From contig CM055096.1 of assembly GCA_029204225.1 (NCBI GenBank), forward strand, positions 37,279,986 to 37,343,985: DNA of 64,000 nt. Reading direction: 5' to 3'. The stretch's first letter is position 1; each line of letters starts with the position of its first letter. The position numbers and the translations under genes were made by a program. The DNA is from Diphasiastrum complanatum (taxonomy: Eukaryota > Streptophyta > Lycopodiopsida > Lycopodiales > Lycopodiaceae). Of this stretch, positions 52,188 to 63,445 are shown in pieces. The notes below the pieces were generated by a model. That model saw only the letters and a list, made by a program, of their open reading frames with translations. It had not been told where the DNA came from and searched no databases.

Positions 52188-52838
52188 ATGCTACATACCT
52201 ATGTAACTAGCATACTTCAGACCCCTAATAGTCCATTTAGTGTTGGGGGCTAAATGGCAAGGTACCCTTAGGATTAAAGGTATGTGCCCTTGGATAAGGA
52301 CAGACAAGTGACTATACCTTAGTTGGAGGTATGGAGTCACGTGACCCTTGGATAAGGGGTACCCTTAGTATTAAGGGTAGATGTCTTAGATTAAAGTACT
52401 AGTCTCCTTGGTAAAGGGCAGGTAGGTGTCTATGCCTTGGATGGAGGTATGGAACCTAGTGAGGTGTTAGAAAGTCATTGGATGACTATTTTTCTAAACC
52501 TTGAGCCTCAACCTTGAACCATATCACTTTATTGATCTAGGACCAAAGTATACTTGCACAACTTGGGCAATGGGACCTAGCAGGAGGGTGCCCTTCTAAA
52601 GTGTCCATCGAGTTCCCAACTCCCACAAGAAAGGCATTCAAAGAGTCATAGGTTATGGAAGGAGTCTCTTGACATTCCATAAGCCTATGGAGGCTCTTGG
52701 AGATTCTTTAACTCCCCTAGGCTTCTCTCTCTCTCATTCGATGAGCATGGAACTCCATAGTGCATTGGAGGGGTCCATGGGCCATCTATATGAGGGTAGT
52801 AGGGCACCCATTGGGAGGGGGAGATCTCTCTTGTTTGC
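52188..52838 (+). repeat. Probable 3' LTR of the gypsy element (end undefined)
   Basis: It starts after the polypurine tract. Internally it repeats phrases such as TACCCTTAG.ATTAA.GGTA and GG.TGGAGGTATGGA. No second copy is present, so the 3' border cannot be fixed. It must end before the copia sequence that starts about 52839. Confidence 0.5.
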
Positions 52839-54709
52839 TTGGCTTATGAACATGAGGATACATCTCAAGATACTACTACTCAACCTCAAGAAACAGGTTG
52901 GAGAGGTAGGGACAAACCTTTTGGTGCAAGAAGGATTGAAATTGCAGGTGACAAAGACAAGGAGAAGGATGTACCGTGGGATAAATTTTCACCAGAAAGT
53001 CGATCATCTGACAGAAAGCTCCCTAAGTGGTTTGAGAGATTGATGGAGAGTCGCGATATAGATGACTTTCCAGGATCATCTAACCAGGGAGAGCTACGAA
53101 GATCAACAAGAGAGAAGATACTACCTGAAAGGTATGAAGCAAATTATGCTCTGTTATCCAGCATTGTTCAAAGCAAAGAACCTTCGACTTATGGTGAAGC
53201 GAAGGATGATGACAGTTGGATCAAAGCCATGGGAGAGGAGATGGAGTCAATAGCTAAGCATAGCACATGGGACTTAGTAGAACCACCAGTTGGCAAGAAA
53301 CCCATTGGTTGCAAATGGGTATATAGAACTAAGTACCATGCAGATGGAAGCATAGCAAAGCACAAAGCAAGATTGGTAATCAAAGGGTACGCACAAAATA
53401 AAGGCATTGACTATGAGGAGACCTTTGCGTCGGTGTGTAAGTGGAATACTCTACGTCTACTTATTGCTTTAGCTTCACATTTTGGTTGGCCTTTGCATCA
53501 GATGGATGTGAAATCTGCTTTTCTAAATGGTGAGTTAGAAGAAGAAGTGTTCGTGGATCAACCTGAAGGCTTTGTAACGAAACAATAGGAAAATAAAGTA
53601 TGTCGCTTGAAGAAAGCGCCTTATGGTCTTAAACAAGCACCACGTGCGTGGTATAGCAGGATTGATGCCTACTTTCGTTCAAAGGGGATGGTGAGAACAC
53701 ATTCTGATCCAAATCTATATGTCTTATGCTTTGATGGTATGGTTGCTTTGATTGCTCTTTATGTTGATGACTTGATTATTACGGGAAATAATCAAGAGAT
53801 GATAGACATAATCAAGAAAGACCTCATGAAACAATTTGAGATGACGGATCTCAGCCTGATGCATTACTGCCTTGGAGTAGAAGTGTGGCAAAAAGGACAT
53901 GAAGTGGGTTTAACACAGGTGAAATATGTCAAAGAGTTACTACACAGATTTAGGTTGTAGGATTGCAAACCAGTAAACACTCCTATTGAACCAGGTAAAA
54001 AGCTTTCTAAGCTTGATGAATCACAGTCATTTGATGCTACGCTATATAGACAGTTAGTAGGGAGCTTGATTTACCTTACCACAACTAGACCAGATATATG
54101 CTATGCTGTTGGCATTGTAAGTCAGTTTATGGCAGCACCTACGGAAACGCATTGGAAAGCAGCTAAATGCATTTCTGTTATGTGAAAGGCACATCAGAGT
54201 ATGGCTTGATTTACAGGAAGCATGATGGTTTACCTGAGTTGTGTGGCTATGTGGATACGGACTGGGGAGGTGACTATGATGATCATAGATCCACCACAGG
54301 ATATATATTCCAATTTTGTGGTAATTGCTTTTCCTGGTCTAGTAAGAAGCAAAGTACAATTGCTCTTTCCACCACAGAAGCAGAGTATAAGGCAATGTGT
54401 AGTGCTGCACAAGAAGCTATATGGTTGAGACAAATCTTGGAAGAGATTGGCATGAAGTAGGAAAATCCCACAACTTTACATAGTGACAGTCAGAGTGGCA
54501 TTCAGCTAGCAAAGAATCCAGTGTTCCATGCGAGAACTAAACACATTGAGATTCAATATCACTTCATACGTGAAAGACTGCTAAGTTGTGAAATTCATGT
54601 TGTTCATTGTGGCACAGAAGAACAACGAGCTGATATTTTCACTAAGCCACTTACTGGAGAAAAGTTTGATAAGTTTAGATCAAAACTTTATGTATTTAAA
54701 GTTTGTTGA
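52839..54709 (+). pseudogene. Ty1/copia reverse transcriptase-RNase H
   Basis: Consecutive frames cover almost the whole copia RT and RNase H. They include DDSWIKAMGEEMESIAKHST and GKKPIGCKWVYRTKYHADGS; ARLVIKGYAQNKGIDYEETF and LHQMDVKSAFLNGELEEEV; KKAPYGLKQAPRAWYSRID and ALYVDDLIITGNN (catalytic YVDD intact); and YRQLVGSLIYLTTTRPDICY. RNase H follows with GYVDTDWGGDYDDHRSTTGY, STTEAEYKAM, HARTKHIEIQYHFIRE and the usual copia C-terminus ADIFTKPL. It is broken by TAG stops at 53586, 53958 and 54458 and one frameshift near 54165. Gag, protease and integrase are missing upstream. It is the best-preserved copia pol in the window. Confidence 0.93.
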
Positions 54710-55021
54710 CTTGAAAGCTATGTATATGACTGTATTACTTTAAAGGAAAGAGTTAATTAAAGTTAGAATCACTGTGTGACTGTAAGTGAGTCCTATCAGT
54801 GGATAAGGATCAGTTGGCCTCACCACGAGGAAAGTCGACGGGACACGCGTCCCACCAACGGCAACCTGGGTCATGCATGGGTTGTCTGAGTGAACAACTA
54901 TATGTACAATGTATTTCATTTTGAGAAATACAGTTGCTATGTGAGCTAGCTGAGGAGAGTGATTTTCTGTCTGTTACTGTGTAGCATGATCTGTGTTCCT
55001 GTGCAAAGCAAATTCTAAGTC
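54710..55021 (+). other. Probable copia 3' end, LTR not defined
   Basis: Follows the copia RNase H and should hold its polypurine tract and 3' LTR, but no TG-starting LTR could be confirmed without a partner copy. Confidence 0.35.
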
Positions 55022-55342
55022 AACCAACCACCTTAGCATGTCGGCATGCTAAGGCGGTCGGCTGAAAAAAAAATTGTTTTCCCTAGCAACCGACCGCCTT
55101 GGCACGCCAGCGTGCTAAGGCGGTCAGCTGAAAAAAAATAATAAATAATTTTTTTTTAAATACCTAGCAGTTGACTGCCTTGGCATGCCGGCGTGCCAAG
55201 GCGGTCGGCTGCTAGGTATAATTTTTTTTTTTTTAGCTAACCGCGTTAGCACGCCGGCGTGCCAAGGCGGTTGGCTATTAGGAAAAAAAATTCTTGAATC
55301 ACTTGGCACGTCGGGCACGCCTACGTGCCAAGTGATTCAGTC
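55022..55342. repeat. Tandem array of five short palindromes
   Basis: Five palindromes, each 40-58 bp, at about 55022-55065, 55085-55130, 55163-55217, 55234-55279 and 55293-55341. The first four share a core, ACCGCCTTGGCACGCC|GGCGTGCCAAGGCGGT, with a few changes. The fifth is a different sequence (arms TGAATCACTTGGCACGT and ACGTGCCAAGTGATTCA, perfect 17-bp arms) that keeps only CTTGGCACG. Spacers of 15-35 bp consist mainly of A or T runs. Most mismatches between arms are C/T or G/A. Confidence 0.93.
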
Positions 55343-55456
55343 AATTTTTTTTTCCCTTTTTGTAGCATAAGGCCAGAAATGTTTTTTAACTTCAAAATTT
55401 TGGCACAGTTCTTATCAATAAACATTTAACTAGTGGCATAAGAAAGATAGCACACC

Positions 55457-56757
55457 ATGTGCTATCTTCTTATTGACTCATGGCAAGAAAGAAACTTGCA
55501 AACTCGCAAAAAATTTACTCGTAGAATGCCAAGCCCCATTTTGAGCCACATTAACACTTTCCAAAATCTTATGGAGCAGATGACTACAACTGGCTCAATC
55601 ACTGAAGATACTGATGTTGACTCTATTATCGAGTCTTCTTGAGGCCTATGAGAATTGGGTCCTAGCAACTTTGATCCAGGAGAAGATCACCCTTTCAAGA
55701 GTGATTTTATTACTTCAACAAGAGAAGGCCAAAAGAACTGCAACCTCCTCAGGCACAGGGTCGGCGGATCTTCAAGCTCTATATTCCAAAATCAGAAGTT
55801 TAGATCCAAAAAGAAGAGCAATATGCAGTCATGATCAAATTTTGACTTAGGCTCAAATTTTGGCTCTGGGTCGAATTTTGGCTCAGGCTCGAATTTGAAC
55901 TCTTCATCTTTCCAACCAAAGCAGAAACTATTCTGCAGATACTACAAGAGTTCTGGACATGAGATTAAGGACTACAGAACTTTGAAATTCAACAATGAGA
56001 AGAAGAAGCAGTTCCAACAACAAGTGAATTTTGCCTCAACTAGTTTTTTGATCCAACAACAAGAGGAAGATGAAGAAGCCTTTATGACCAAGGTCGGAGA
56101 AGAACATGATATCGATTCTTGGTATCTCGATTCTGGAACAACTCAACACATGACTCACTATCAAGACTGGTTCGAAGATTATAAATCTTTCGAGTTGTGC
56201 AACTTGGAGACAACTCATCACATTCGATTCAAGGTGCAGGAACAGTCAAACTCAAATTTCAGAAAGGTGAAGTTAAGTTGTTGTCCAACGTTCTCCGCAT
56301 TCCAAATCTGACCAAGAATCTGCTCTCAATCAGCAGAATCATTGATTCAAGTCGGAGGGTCGAATTTGATACAACCGGCTACACCATCCTTGACAAATCT
56401 TGGAAAGTTTTAGCTTTCGGGAGAAGAAGTGACAATCTTTACAAACTCAGCCACTGTTATTCTTCCAACAATCAAGCTCTTCACACCTCAACTTTTGAAT
56501 CAACTGATATGCTTTCGCATTTCAGATTAGGCCATTTGAACTTCAATAGTATTCAACAAATGTCGACTCAGAAACTAGTACAAGATCTGTCTTCTGTCAG
56601 CAAGTCAACTTCTCCATGTGAAAGTTGTATAATCAGCAAGCATGCTAGAAGTCCTTTCATTTCTGGCTCAGTTCATACTTCCAAGGGCCTGATAGATCTT
56701 GTACATAGCGACATTTGTGGCCCGATGCAGAGCGGTTTCCGAAGGGGAGCTCTATGA
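55457..56757 (+). pseudogene. Ty1/copia gag-protease-pre-integrase remnant
   Basis: The gag end is readable from about 55510 (TFQNLMEQMTTTGSI...). A Gly/Ser/Asn-rich linker follows (repeated GSNFGSG units, 55845-55900), then a zinc-knuckle relic FCRYYKSSGHEIKDYR in which the second and third Cys are Tyr. The protease site DSWYLDSGTTQHMTHY (D-S-G intact, about 56116) comes next. The pre-integrase domain lies at 56197-56757, with LLSNVLRIPNLTKNLLSISR, LSHFRLGHLNFNSIQQM and CESCIISKHARSPF, and the first integrase residues DLVHSDICGPM. The sequence stops abruptly at about 56745. One frameshift lies near 56210-56240. Confidence 0.88.
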
Positions 56758-56759
56758 GA

Positions 56760-58599
56760 GTGAAAAGTGAAAGCAATGAAAACCTTAATGATGATACTAC
56801 TGATAATTTTCCAACAAGAGTTAACCATTTATTTGAAATTTGTGAAAGTGAGTGTGAAAGTGATGCAAATAAAGGCGATGAAAAGGTCATTCCAGAATGT
56901 ATATGTGAACTTCAAATCTCTTTAGAACTTGACTCAAATGAATGACAAAATATCAATAATGATGTAGTTGAAGTGTTGCTTGAAAATAAAATCAATTAAA
57001 ATGTTTTGAGTTTTCTTTTTCCAATTATTCTCTTGAAAATATTGTGTTTACTTTTCAACTTCAAAAACATGCTAGATGACTTAACATTTGATTGGCTTAA
57101 AATGAAACATTTACAATCCATTAGGTGTTGCCAAGTCATGTTATCCATTGTTATGTTTATTGCTTTAAGTAGTGATTGATTGGTCGCTGCCACAAAAATT
57201 TGCAACATGATCGAATTAGTATGTTTGTTTTGAAAAGAAAATCATTAAAAATTGAAGGCAATCAAATACTCATTTACACTACTTATAATCTATCCTTAAA
57301 ATTAAAAAGATCAAAACTACCACTTCTCACCCCTCTTTCTTTTATTGTTTTGTGTGAATTTAAGAAGAACCTTAGAATTCAACGAAAACAAAAATCACAC
57401 TCAACTTAGCATCTCCCAATGGCTATTACAACAACATTGCCCATCTGTATCAACTACTAAATAGATATCGCTATCTAATAAACCACTCTCCATTAGAAGT
57501 TTCTTAAGACTCCATTTTCTACAAATCATTTTTCCTAAATCCTATACTCAAATCCTATATCTTGTACTCAATTCATACTTCATTGGTACTACCACGTCCT
57601 AAACCATTTCTCATAATGGTGTTAGTGATGCAAATGTCAAGCTTATGCACTCACAAAGTCTTAAATTTCAAGGGTTATGCTTCGTACAAATAAGAAAGAA
57701 CACAAGCATGCTAACATTGTTTTCATGTTTATATCTAATCCTAGTCCAAGTATACATGTTGTTGACATAATGTTGATATGCAACAGGTCATCACTTGATG
57801 ATTCTTTTGTAATCACTCACATAAATTTGGTACTTATAAATTTGAATTTATTATTGTGACCTTTCACCTAGCCCATCATATATCTAACCTTCTCTTCTTG
57901 TAAAACGGTCCATAAAGGCCACATCTTGAAGTGGAGCCATGTTACTCGTTGATTGTGTGCAATTCCCTAAATCAAAATTTATTATTATGGCTTCCTTGCA
58001 AGAATATGTGTGAACTTATTTGGCATATCATCTCTCAGATCTTATAACTGGCCTTCCATACACACAAATTGGTTCGTCTAATCATAAACTACTTGTCTTT
58101 AAAAGCTAATGTGATATGATTTTCATCCATGGATTGGAATCTTGATCATCCTACATGTATCTGTGTCAAAAGGCAGATGAAAAGAATCTAAATTGTTGAA
58201 TGTATGAAACTCATGTGAGCAACAAAGGTCTCAATTGTGGAGGGATCTTGATGGCATAATGGCTCTCAAAAAAAAGAATTTCAGCACATTTTTGTATGAG
58301 GCAAATATTTTTCTTTGAGCATCATACATACACGTTAGTGCATAACAAATAATTTTTTTAGCTCTACACTTCTAGTCCCAAACATCATTTAATCATGTAA
58401 CATGACAAGCTTGCCATCTGAGAGTGATTCCATAATCCTCACAACATAAAAGCACAAGAAAGAGGAGCTAGTGCATCCATAAAAGGAAATGGTAATGAAT
58501 TGTTGTAAAAAAAATTTATCTTCTATGAGCATTCTAGGCTCTAGCCGAAGGAGTAGAATATAGCATACACGACATCGTCTAAAAAGTTTATAATAGATG
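56760..58599. other. Unassigned stretch between copia remnant and the SDR gene
   Basis: An acidic frame (56757-56945) directly follows the copia break but resembles no domain I know. The rest is AT-rich, including the 3' flank of the minus-strand SDR gene. Confidence 0.4.
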
Positions 58600-59016
58600 T
58601 CAAATCAGGTACTGGGATGTCAAGCCAATGCTGAAGTCCCATAGTCTTTTTGCCAAATCAGGATCTGTGGCATACTTGCTGGGTTTCACCTCACTGCAAT
58701 CCACAAAGTATTTTCCACTCACCCCCTTTGCTTTGGGATTCAAGGCCAAAAAGCATTGAGTGGCTGCTCCCTGCTCAAAGTAGTTCATTGTGGATTAATT
58801 AGCATCCAATGGGTAACATGTAGATGCTTAATTCTATGGCCTTCATTAACTACTACAGCTTTTTGGATATGCAAATTGCCAAGTATGTGAAAAAAAGATT
58901 GCATTACTTAAGTTGATGTGGATAAAATGACTGACCTGGGGAACAGTTTTCAAACCTATAAAGTTCCCCAAAAAGCTTGCAATAGCTGCACCACAAGGTA
59001 TTGTCAATCATTTATG

Positions 59017-59054
<38 letters not shown>

Positions 59055-60589
59055 GGCTTTCTAGCCATGTATGAGTTAATCTGTATGTGTGGATGTTAGG
59101 CGATAGAGTATTGACAAGATCATGTCAAGTAACTCACCGATTACACCCTTGTATCGAGCAAGATGACGGAAAAGGTTTGTATTAATTCCACCAGGGTGAA
59201 GAGAATTCGCTGTTATATTCACCCCTTCTTCCTGAGTGATCAGAAGAAGTAAATGAATTTTTTTTTCTTGAATATCCAGATCATGTACAAAAGCTCGTGA
59301 TGTATTTAGCGGAATAATAAAATCCTGATTAAAAAAAAAAGGACAATTGTTAAGAAAACAAGTATACTGCAATGGGAAGGCTTCCCGAACCTTGAACTGC
59401 CTGGTGAGCTCATTAGCGTGTAGAATGTTTGCAAGCTTTGATTGCCCGTATGCCTTCCATGGACCATAACTGAAAACAAACCCCATATTGCAAAGTTTCC
59501 ATTCAGAAACAACAACTATTTCAAGCACCAAGAAGGCAACCCACTTTGCAGAGACACAATTTGATGGTATGCAGATAAAAATGAAAGGAAAAAAAACTGC
59601 TCATACTTAGCCTCATTGTTGATGGTATCGAAAGCAATGCCCCCTTTAGGCGCAAACAATTTGTGGCCCGTGGAGGAGACATTTACGATCCTTCCCTCAA
59701 TGCCAGATTCTTGGGCTGTCTCTTTCATTTTGTCCATCAGAAGATAGGTTAGCAGAAAATGCCCTGTAAACAATACCCACCCAAATCGGGCCCCAGTAAG
59801 GTCGCAAGAAAGCAAAGAATTCTACCAGCAAAATTATTCACCATGCAGATAAGACAGGCCCTCTTACCCACGTGATTGGTAGCAAACTGCATCTCTATTC
59901 CATCCTTAGAAAGTTGATAAGGAGATGCCAATATGCCTGCATTGTTTCTGCCACAAACAGAATGACTACTGTATCAGCCCAGAAAATGGGTAGCTTGAGC
60001 TTCAGCTTGGAGCAGTACAAGTGCACATAGAGCACGTATTGAAGAAGAGAAGCATTATGCATCATCCACAGCAAGAGAGAGCTGAAATTCAAAACGGGAT
60101 TGAGATTGATGATTCTCACATGAGAATGTTTAAGGGGCATTTAAGAGCTAAAAAGTCATTTGCACAATTTTTAACTGATGCCAGTGAGCTGAGGTCGCCT
60201 TCCAACACCTCCACTTTGGCCTGGGGTATGTTGTGCAAGATGTCCTCTTTCACTTTGGACGCTGCCTCCAGGTTGCGCCCCACCAGAAACACACGGGCGC
60301 CTCGCAATGCCAACACTCGCACCGATTCCGCCCCAATCCCGCTCGTGCCCCCTGCCCACAATATCATATTGCATCTCACACCTCTCAGACACTCACACAA
60401 AAATAGAACAATAATTCAGGCTTTCAAGGATATCGGGCCTGCATGCATGTGACAGATCATGTCATGAGCGAGAAACAGGAGAGATCATTGGTTGAATAAA
60501 AATTGGGTACCAGTAACAATGGCCGTGAGGTCAGATGCATCGACGTCCTTTGTGACATCCTCACCAGTTGAACGCACACCGAATGCCAT
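58600..60589 (-). CDS. Short-chain dehydrogenase/reductase, TIC32/retinol-dehydrogenase-like, eight exons
   Basis: Exons (minus): 60511-60589, 60120-60351, 59868-59947, 59607-59763, 59391-59469, 59138-59231, 58936-58985, 58600-58770. All have GT-AG borders, phases agree, and they total 942 nt (313 residues plus TGA). Classical SDR motifs are in order: nucleotide-binding TGGTSGIG at residues 26-33 (usually TGASSGIG), NNAG at 105-108, catalytic Ser in VNVSSTG near 161, and Tyr190/Lys194 in [26 protein letters not shown] and [11 protein letters not shown] are typical of the plant TIC32-like group of NADP-dependent oxidoreductases. TIC32 proteins associate with the chloroplast import machinery; other members act on unknown lipophilic carbonyls, so the substrate and location are not settled. 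No damage is seen. The start ATG has good context (CCATGGC). A (CT)n tract lies in intron 6. Confidence 0.93.
59022..59053. repeat. (CT)n microsatellite in an intron of the SDR gene
   Basis: About 16 CT units between exons at 58985 and 59138. Confidence 0.96.
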
Positions 60590-61184
60590 GGATGCTCACT
60601 CACACTAGTGCCAATTCTTCAACTGATCAGTCTCTTAACTGCAGCAACAAGCCTTAATCGATCAAAATTCAAGCACCTATTCAATCAATCTTACAACCTC
60701 GATCTGGATCCTCCAGCCACAATCACAACTAATTTGAGCCATAGAACATATAAATATCAATCAAACAGGTTTACTCTCTTCCCTCGGCAACTGAAGAATG
60801 TATATGTATATGTTGGACATGAGGTGGCGTGCGATGGGGTTGGGGTTTTACCGTGGCGGCCACGCAAACTTAAGAAACCAGATATTTTGGCTTAGTGGAA
60901 AGGTGGTTTAACTAGCTTCTCAATTCTAGCCTTGCATTGAGTTGAAGAAATGAGGCTATTGACTCATTGTAAAATTCTTAACAAGAATCAAGAACGTTAA
61001 AAGCTTTAAAAGAAAGACTATCTAAAACTGTCACAATTACAATTTCCAACAAACAAAGTTCTTGTAGCATATAGCATAAAAACAAACGAAAATTTAAATT
61101 CACAAAATTAACAAGCCAAAGCTTAACTAGCAAATATACTCCAAAGACATGCGAGATTAAAAAAGAAACGTATCATGAAGAGAA
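60590..61184. other. Upstream flank of the SDR gene
   Basis: Presumed promoter and 5' leader of the minus-strand SDR gene. No other coding sequence recognised. The Helitron-like remnant begins on the far side. Confidence 0.4.
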
Positions 61185-61612
61185 TTACAAAAGCTTGCGT
61201 CTCTTTAAATACCAGTATGCCTTTGAATTTACAGGACTACATCTTAGTTTGTTGTATCCAAGTTGGCTAGTTAATTTGTAATGTCGAACATAAAATTTTT
61301 CGATTATATCAGCTATTTTTCTATCTTCAACAACATCTAAAACTTGAACATGAAACTGTTTATAAAAAAAGACCGCTCCACACAATAGCGTCTTCTCATT
61401 TTTTTGGGTGGTAGCCTTGCATGCTGTTGCAATCGACGTGGCAGATTGCACGTTTGACCGATGTAGACATGATGTGTTTCTTTACACTCTATTTTGTAGA
61501 TTGAATATGTGATCTTGGACGTTTTCTTGTTGATGTTGTTTCCTACAACCAGGAATCGTATTAGTTTAATGGAAAGCTTACAAATGAAGAAGAAGGTCAT
61601 TGTATAGTTCAA
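61185..61612 (-). pseudogene. GIY-YIG endonuclease domain
   Basis: Two overlapping minus-strand frames (61612-61337 and 61451-61185) make one GIY-YIG nuclease with a frameshift near 61390-61440. The first has YSIYKIECKETHHVYIGQT, the paired GIY/YIG strands, then NLPRRLQQHARLPP with the conserved Arg on the following helix. The second has VQVLDVVEDRKIADIIEKFY, with the metal-binding Glu, then GYNKLRCSP with the conserved Asn. All four hallmark elements are therefore present. GIY-YIG domains cut DNA in homing endonucleases, UvrC-type repair proteins and Penelope-like retroelements. No Penelope reverse transcriptase is visible next to it; the neighbour on the same strand is a Helitron-type Rep region. 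Confidence 0.8.
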
Positions 61613-61767
61613 ATTTTGCTACGTACTGGATGTAGATGGCAATGCCGATCGAGAAGGTTCTTCCTGCAAGGAATTTTCTATTAATATGTAATGATGTTTA
61701 AAATGACTACTTATAATCGCACACGTAAAAAAATGTGGATCACAATGGACACTCATTGGATCTATGA

Positions 61768-63445
61768 TCATTGTAGAAACTCTGCCTTCGGAAATCTCCA
61801 AAATCGTGTCAATTCAGATTCCATGCCTAAATCATTTTTCGTATCTTCTGGCAAAGATATACTTCGTGCATTTTCGATTGTAGAATTTGACATTGTTAAT
61901 GTTTCGTTGATAAGCAATTTTTTTCTGTAGAAGTATATTTGACATTCCTGTCGTTGTTCTCTTTCAAGAAGTTGTCTATTGCCGTATTCTGCGATGTACA
62001 TATCAATATCCTCCTCTTTCTCGATGAAATTTCGAAGAATGCATTCCAAGAAATATGAATTATCACCATTATTTTGTCCTATCAATTCCTCCTCATTACA
62101 GAAACATATTTTTTTGAGAAAGACATTGAAAAAGAAGGCTTCTGTATGATGCATAGGATGATAGTCAGTAAATCTTATAAGCTTACTACTCCTGTACAAG
62201 TAGTTTCTTGTCTTGTCAATGTAATCAAAAGGAGTATTGACTTTTAATTTTTTTTTTTACATCGTATCTCCAGAATTCATAGAATGTTAAATTCTCCAAT
62301 TGTAGAGGTCTATATGCGTAAATATCAATGTATTATTTCGACTGATATATCTACATCTAAGACTTGGAGGAGAACTATCAACCTAATGAACAGCCTCGTT
62401 TTTTTTTATCATAGGAATTTGCAAACAAGCAAATGTTATTTCAGGTAGGCTTGTTGGCTTTGTTAAGATTGATGCTGTAATTAGTTTCAACATGTTGTTG
62501 TCCATGTGTTCCAATTCTATTCGTTTGCATCTTATATTTCCATATTCAAATGTCCATCTGGTTCGGACTTCATAGCATATTTTAGAATGTAATCTGACCA
62601 ATTTGTGTTGGAAATCCTTTGTAAGTTCATGTGCACTTTCCAAAGAAAGAGTATAGTTGGGTGATATGGTACTATATCCAATTCCTATTTTCAGAACTTA
62701 GATGTGTTGGTGATGAAGATGGTTGAAATGGAAATCCATATTTGCATGGATTTTTTCTGTTGCCTTTTGTTGTGCAATTCTTTCGACAATAATGGATCTG
62801 TTTTTTAACAACTAAATTGTATAGGTCTCTATCGAATTCATTAACAGGCTCCTCAAATTTGTGCAATTGGTCATTTCATTTTGTTGGAATGCATGCAACG
62901 ATTTCATTTGAAATTGTTTCCACATCTTCTTCTTCGATCCAAAACATGACATGTGCATGGACTGATCCTCTATTTTGGATCTCATATCGAATGAGATGGT
63001 GTTTGATCCTACCCAACAAGAAGTGCTTTGAGAGCAAATAATCTTTCATGAATCTTTCCGATCGGGCCACAAATAGCATGGTGCACTCAATCGGACAATT
63101 TTGCCAATCAAAATCCATGTTTATTTGTTGTGCAATCTTTTCTATTTCAATGATTCAAACCATGTTGTCTCTGAATTTTCGTCTGTAGTCAATGTTAAAA
63201 AAAATTGAGGAAGTCCCCAGTGTTCAACCATTGTTAAGAGATCTTTTAAATTTTGTCTATGCCAAGAAGGTGTGTTTGGAATCTCAGTTGGCAGAGTATA
63301 TTTTAAAACATGACTAAATATTTGTTGTTCAGATGCTTTCTTATTCTTTGAGAGATAGCCGATTATATCTTTTTGTCGTACTATTGATGGGACGCTATTC
63401 GATATTAAAATTGCTTGCCTAATTTGGTATAAGATTATTATCTAG
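61768..63445 (-). pseudogene. Helitron-type Rep region (Helitron_like_N), decayed
   Basis: Minus-strand frames in order: about 63445-63200 with IPNTPSWHRQNLKDLLTMVE and GLPQFFLTLTTDENS; 63118-62876 with HLIRYEIQNRGSVHAHVMFW (the His-x-His metal-binding motif of rolling-circle initiators); 62866-62672 with VVKKQIHYCRKNC and CKYGFPFQPS; 62643-62383 with SLPEITFACLQIPMIKK; and 62199-61768 with HHTEAFFFNVFLKKICFCNE followed by YFLECILRNFIEKEED, which is the stretch that normally precedes the PIF1-type helicase. Stops and shifts separate the frames. The position that usually carries the catalytic Tyr pair (Y-x-x-x-Y-x-x-K) reads LITASILTK, without Tyr. No helicase Walker A motif follows; a GIY-YIG domain does. 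Confidence 0.85.

Noticed and set aside
55022-55342. CRISPR-like or bacterial-terminator-like array
   Set aside because: Regular spacing and hairpin plus T-run look similar, but this is plant nuclear DNA, the spacers are A/T runs and there are no cas genes.
61185-61612. Penelope-like retroelement
   Set aside because: GIY-YIG is typical of these elements, but no reverse transcriptase is visible on either side; left as an alternative in the findings.
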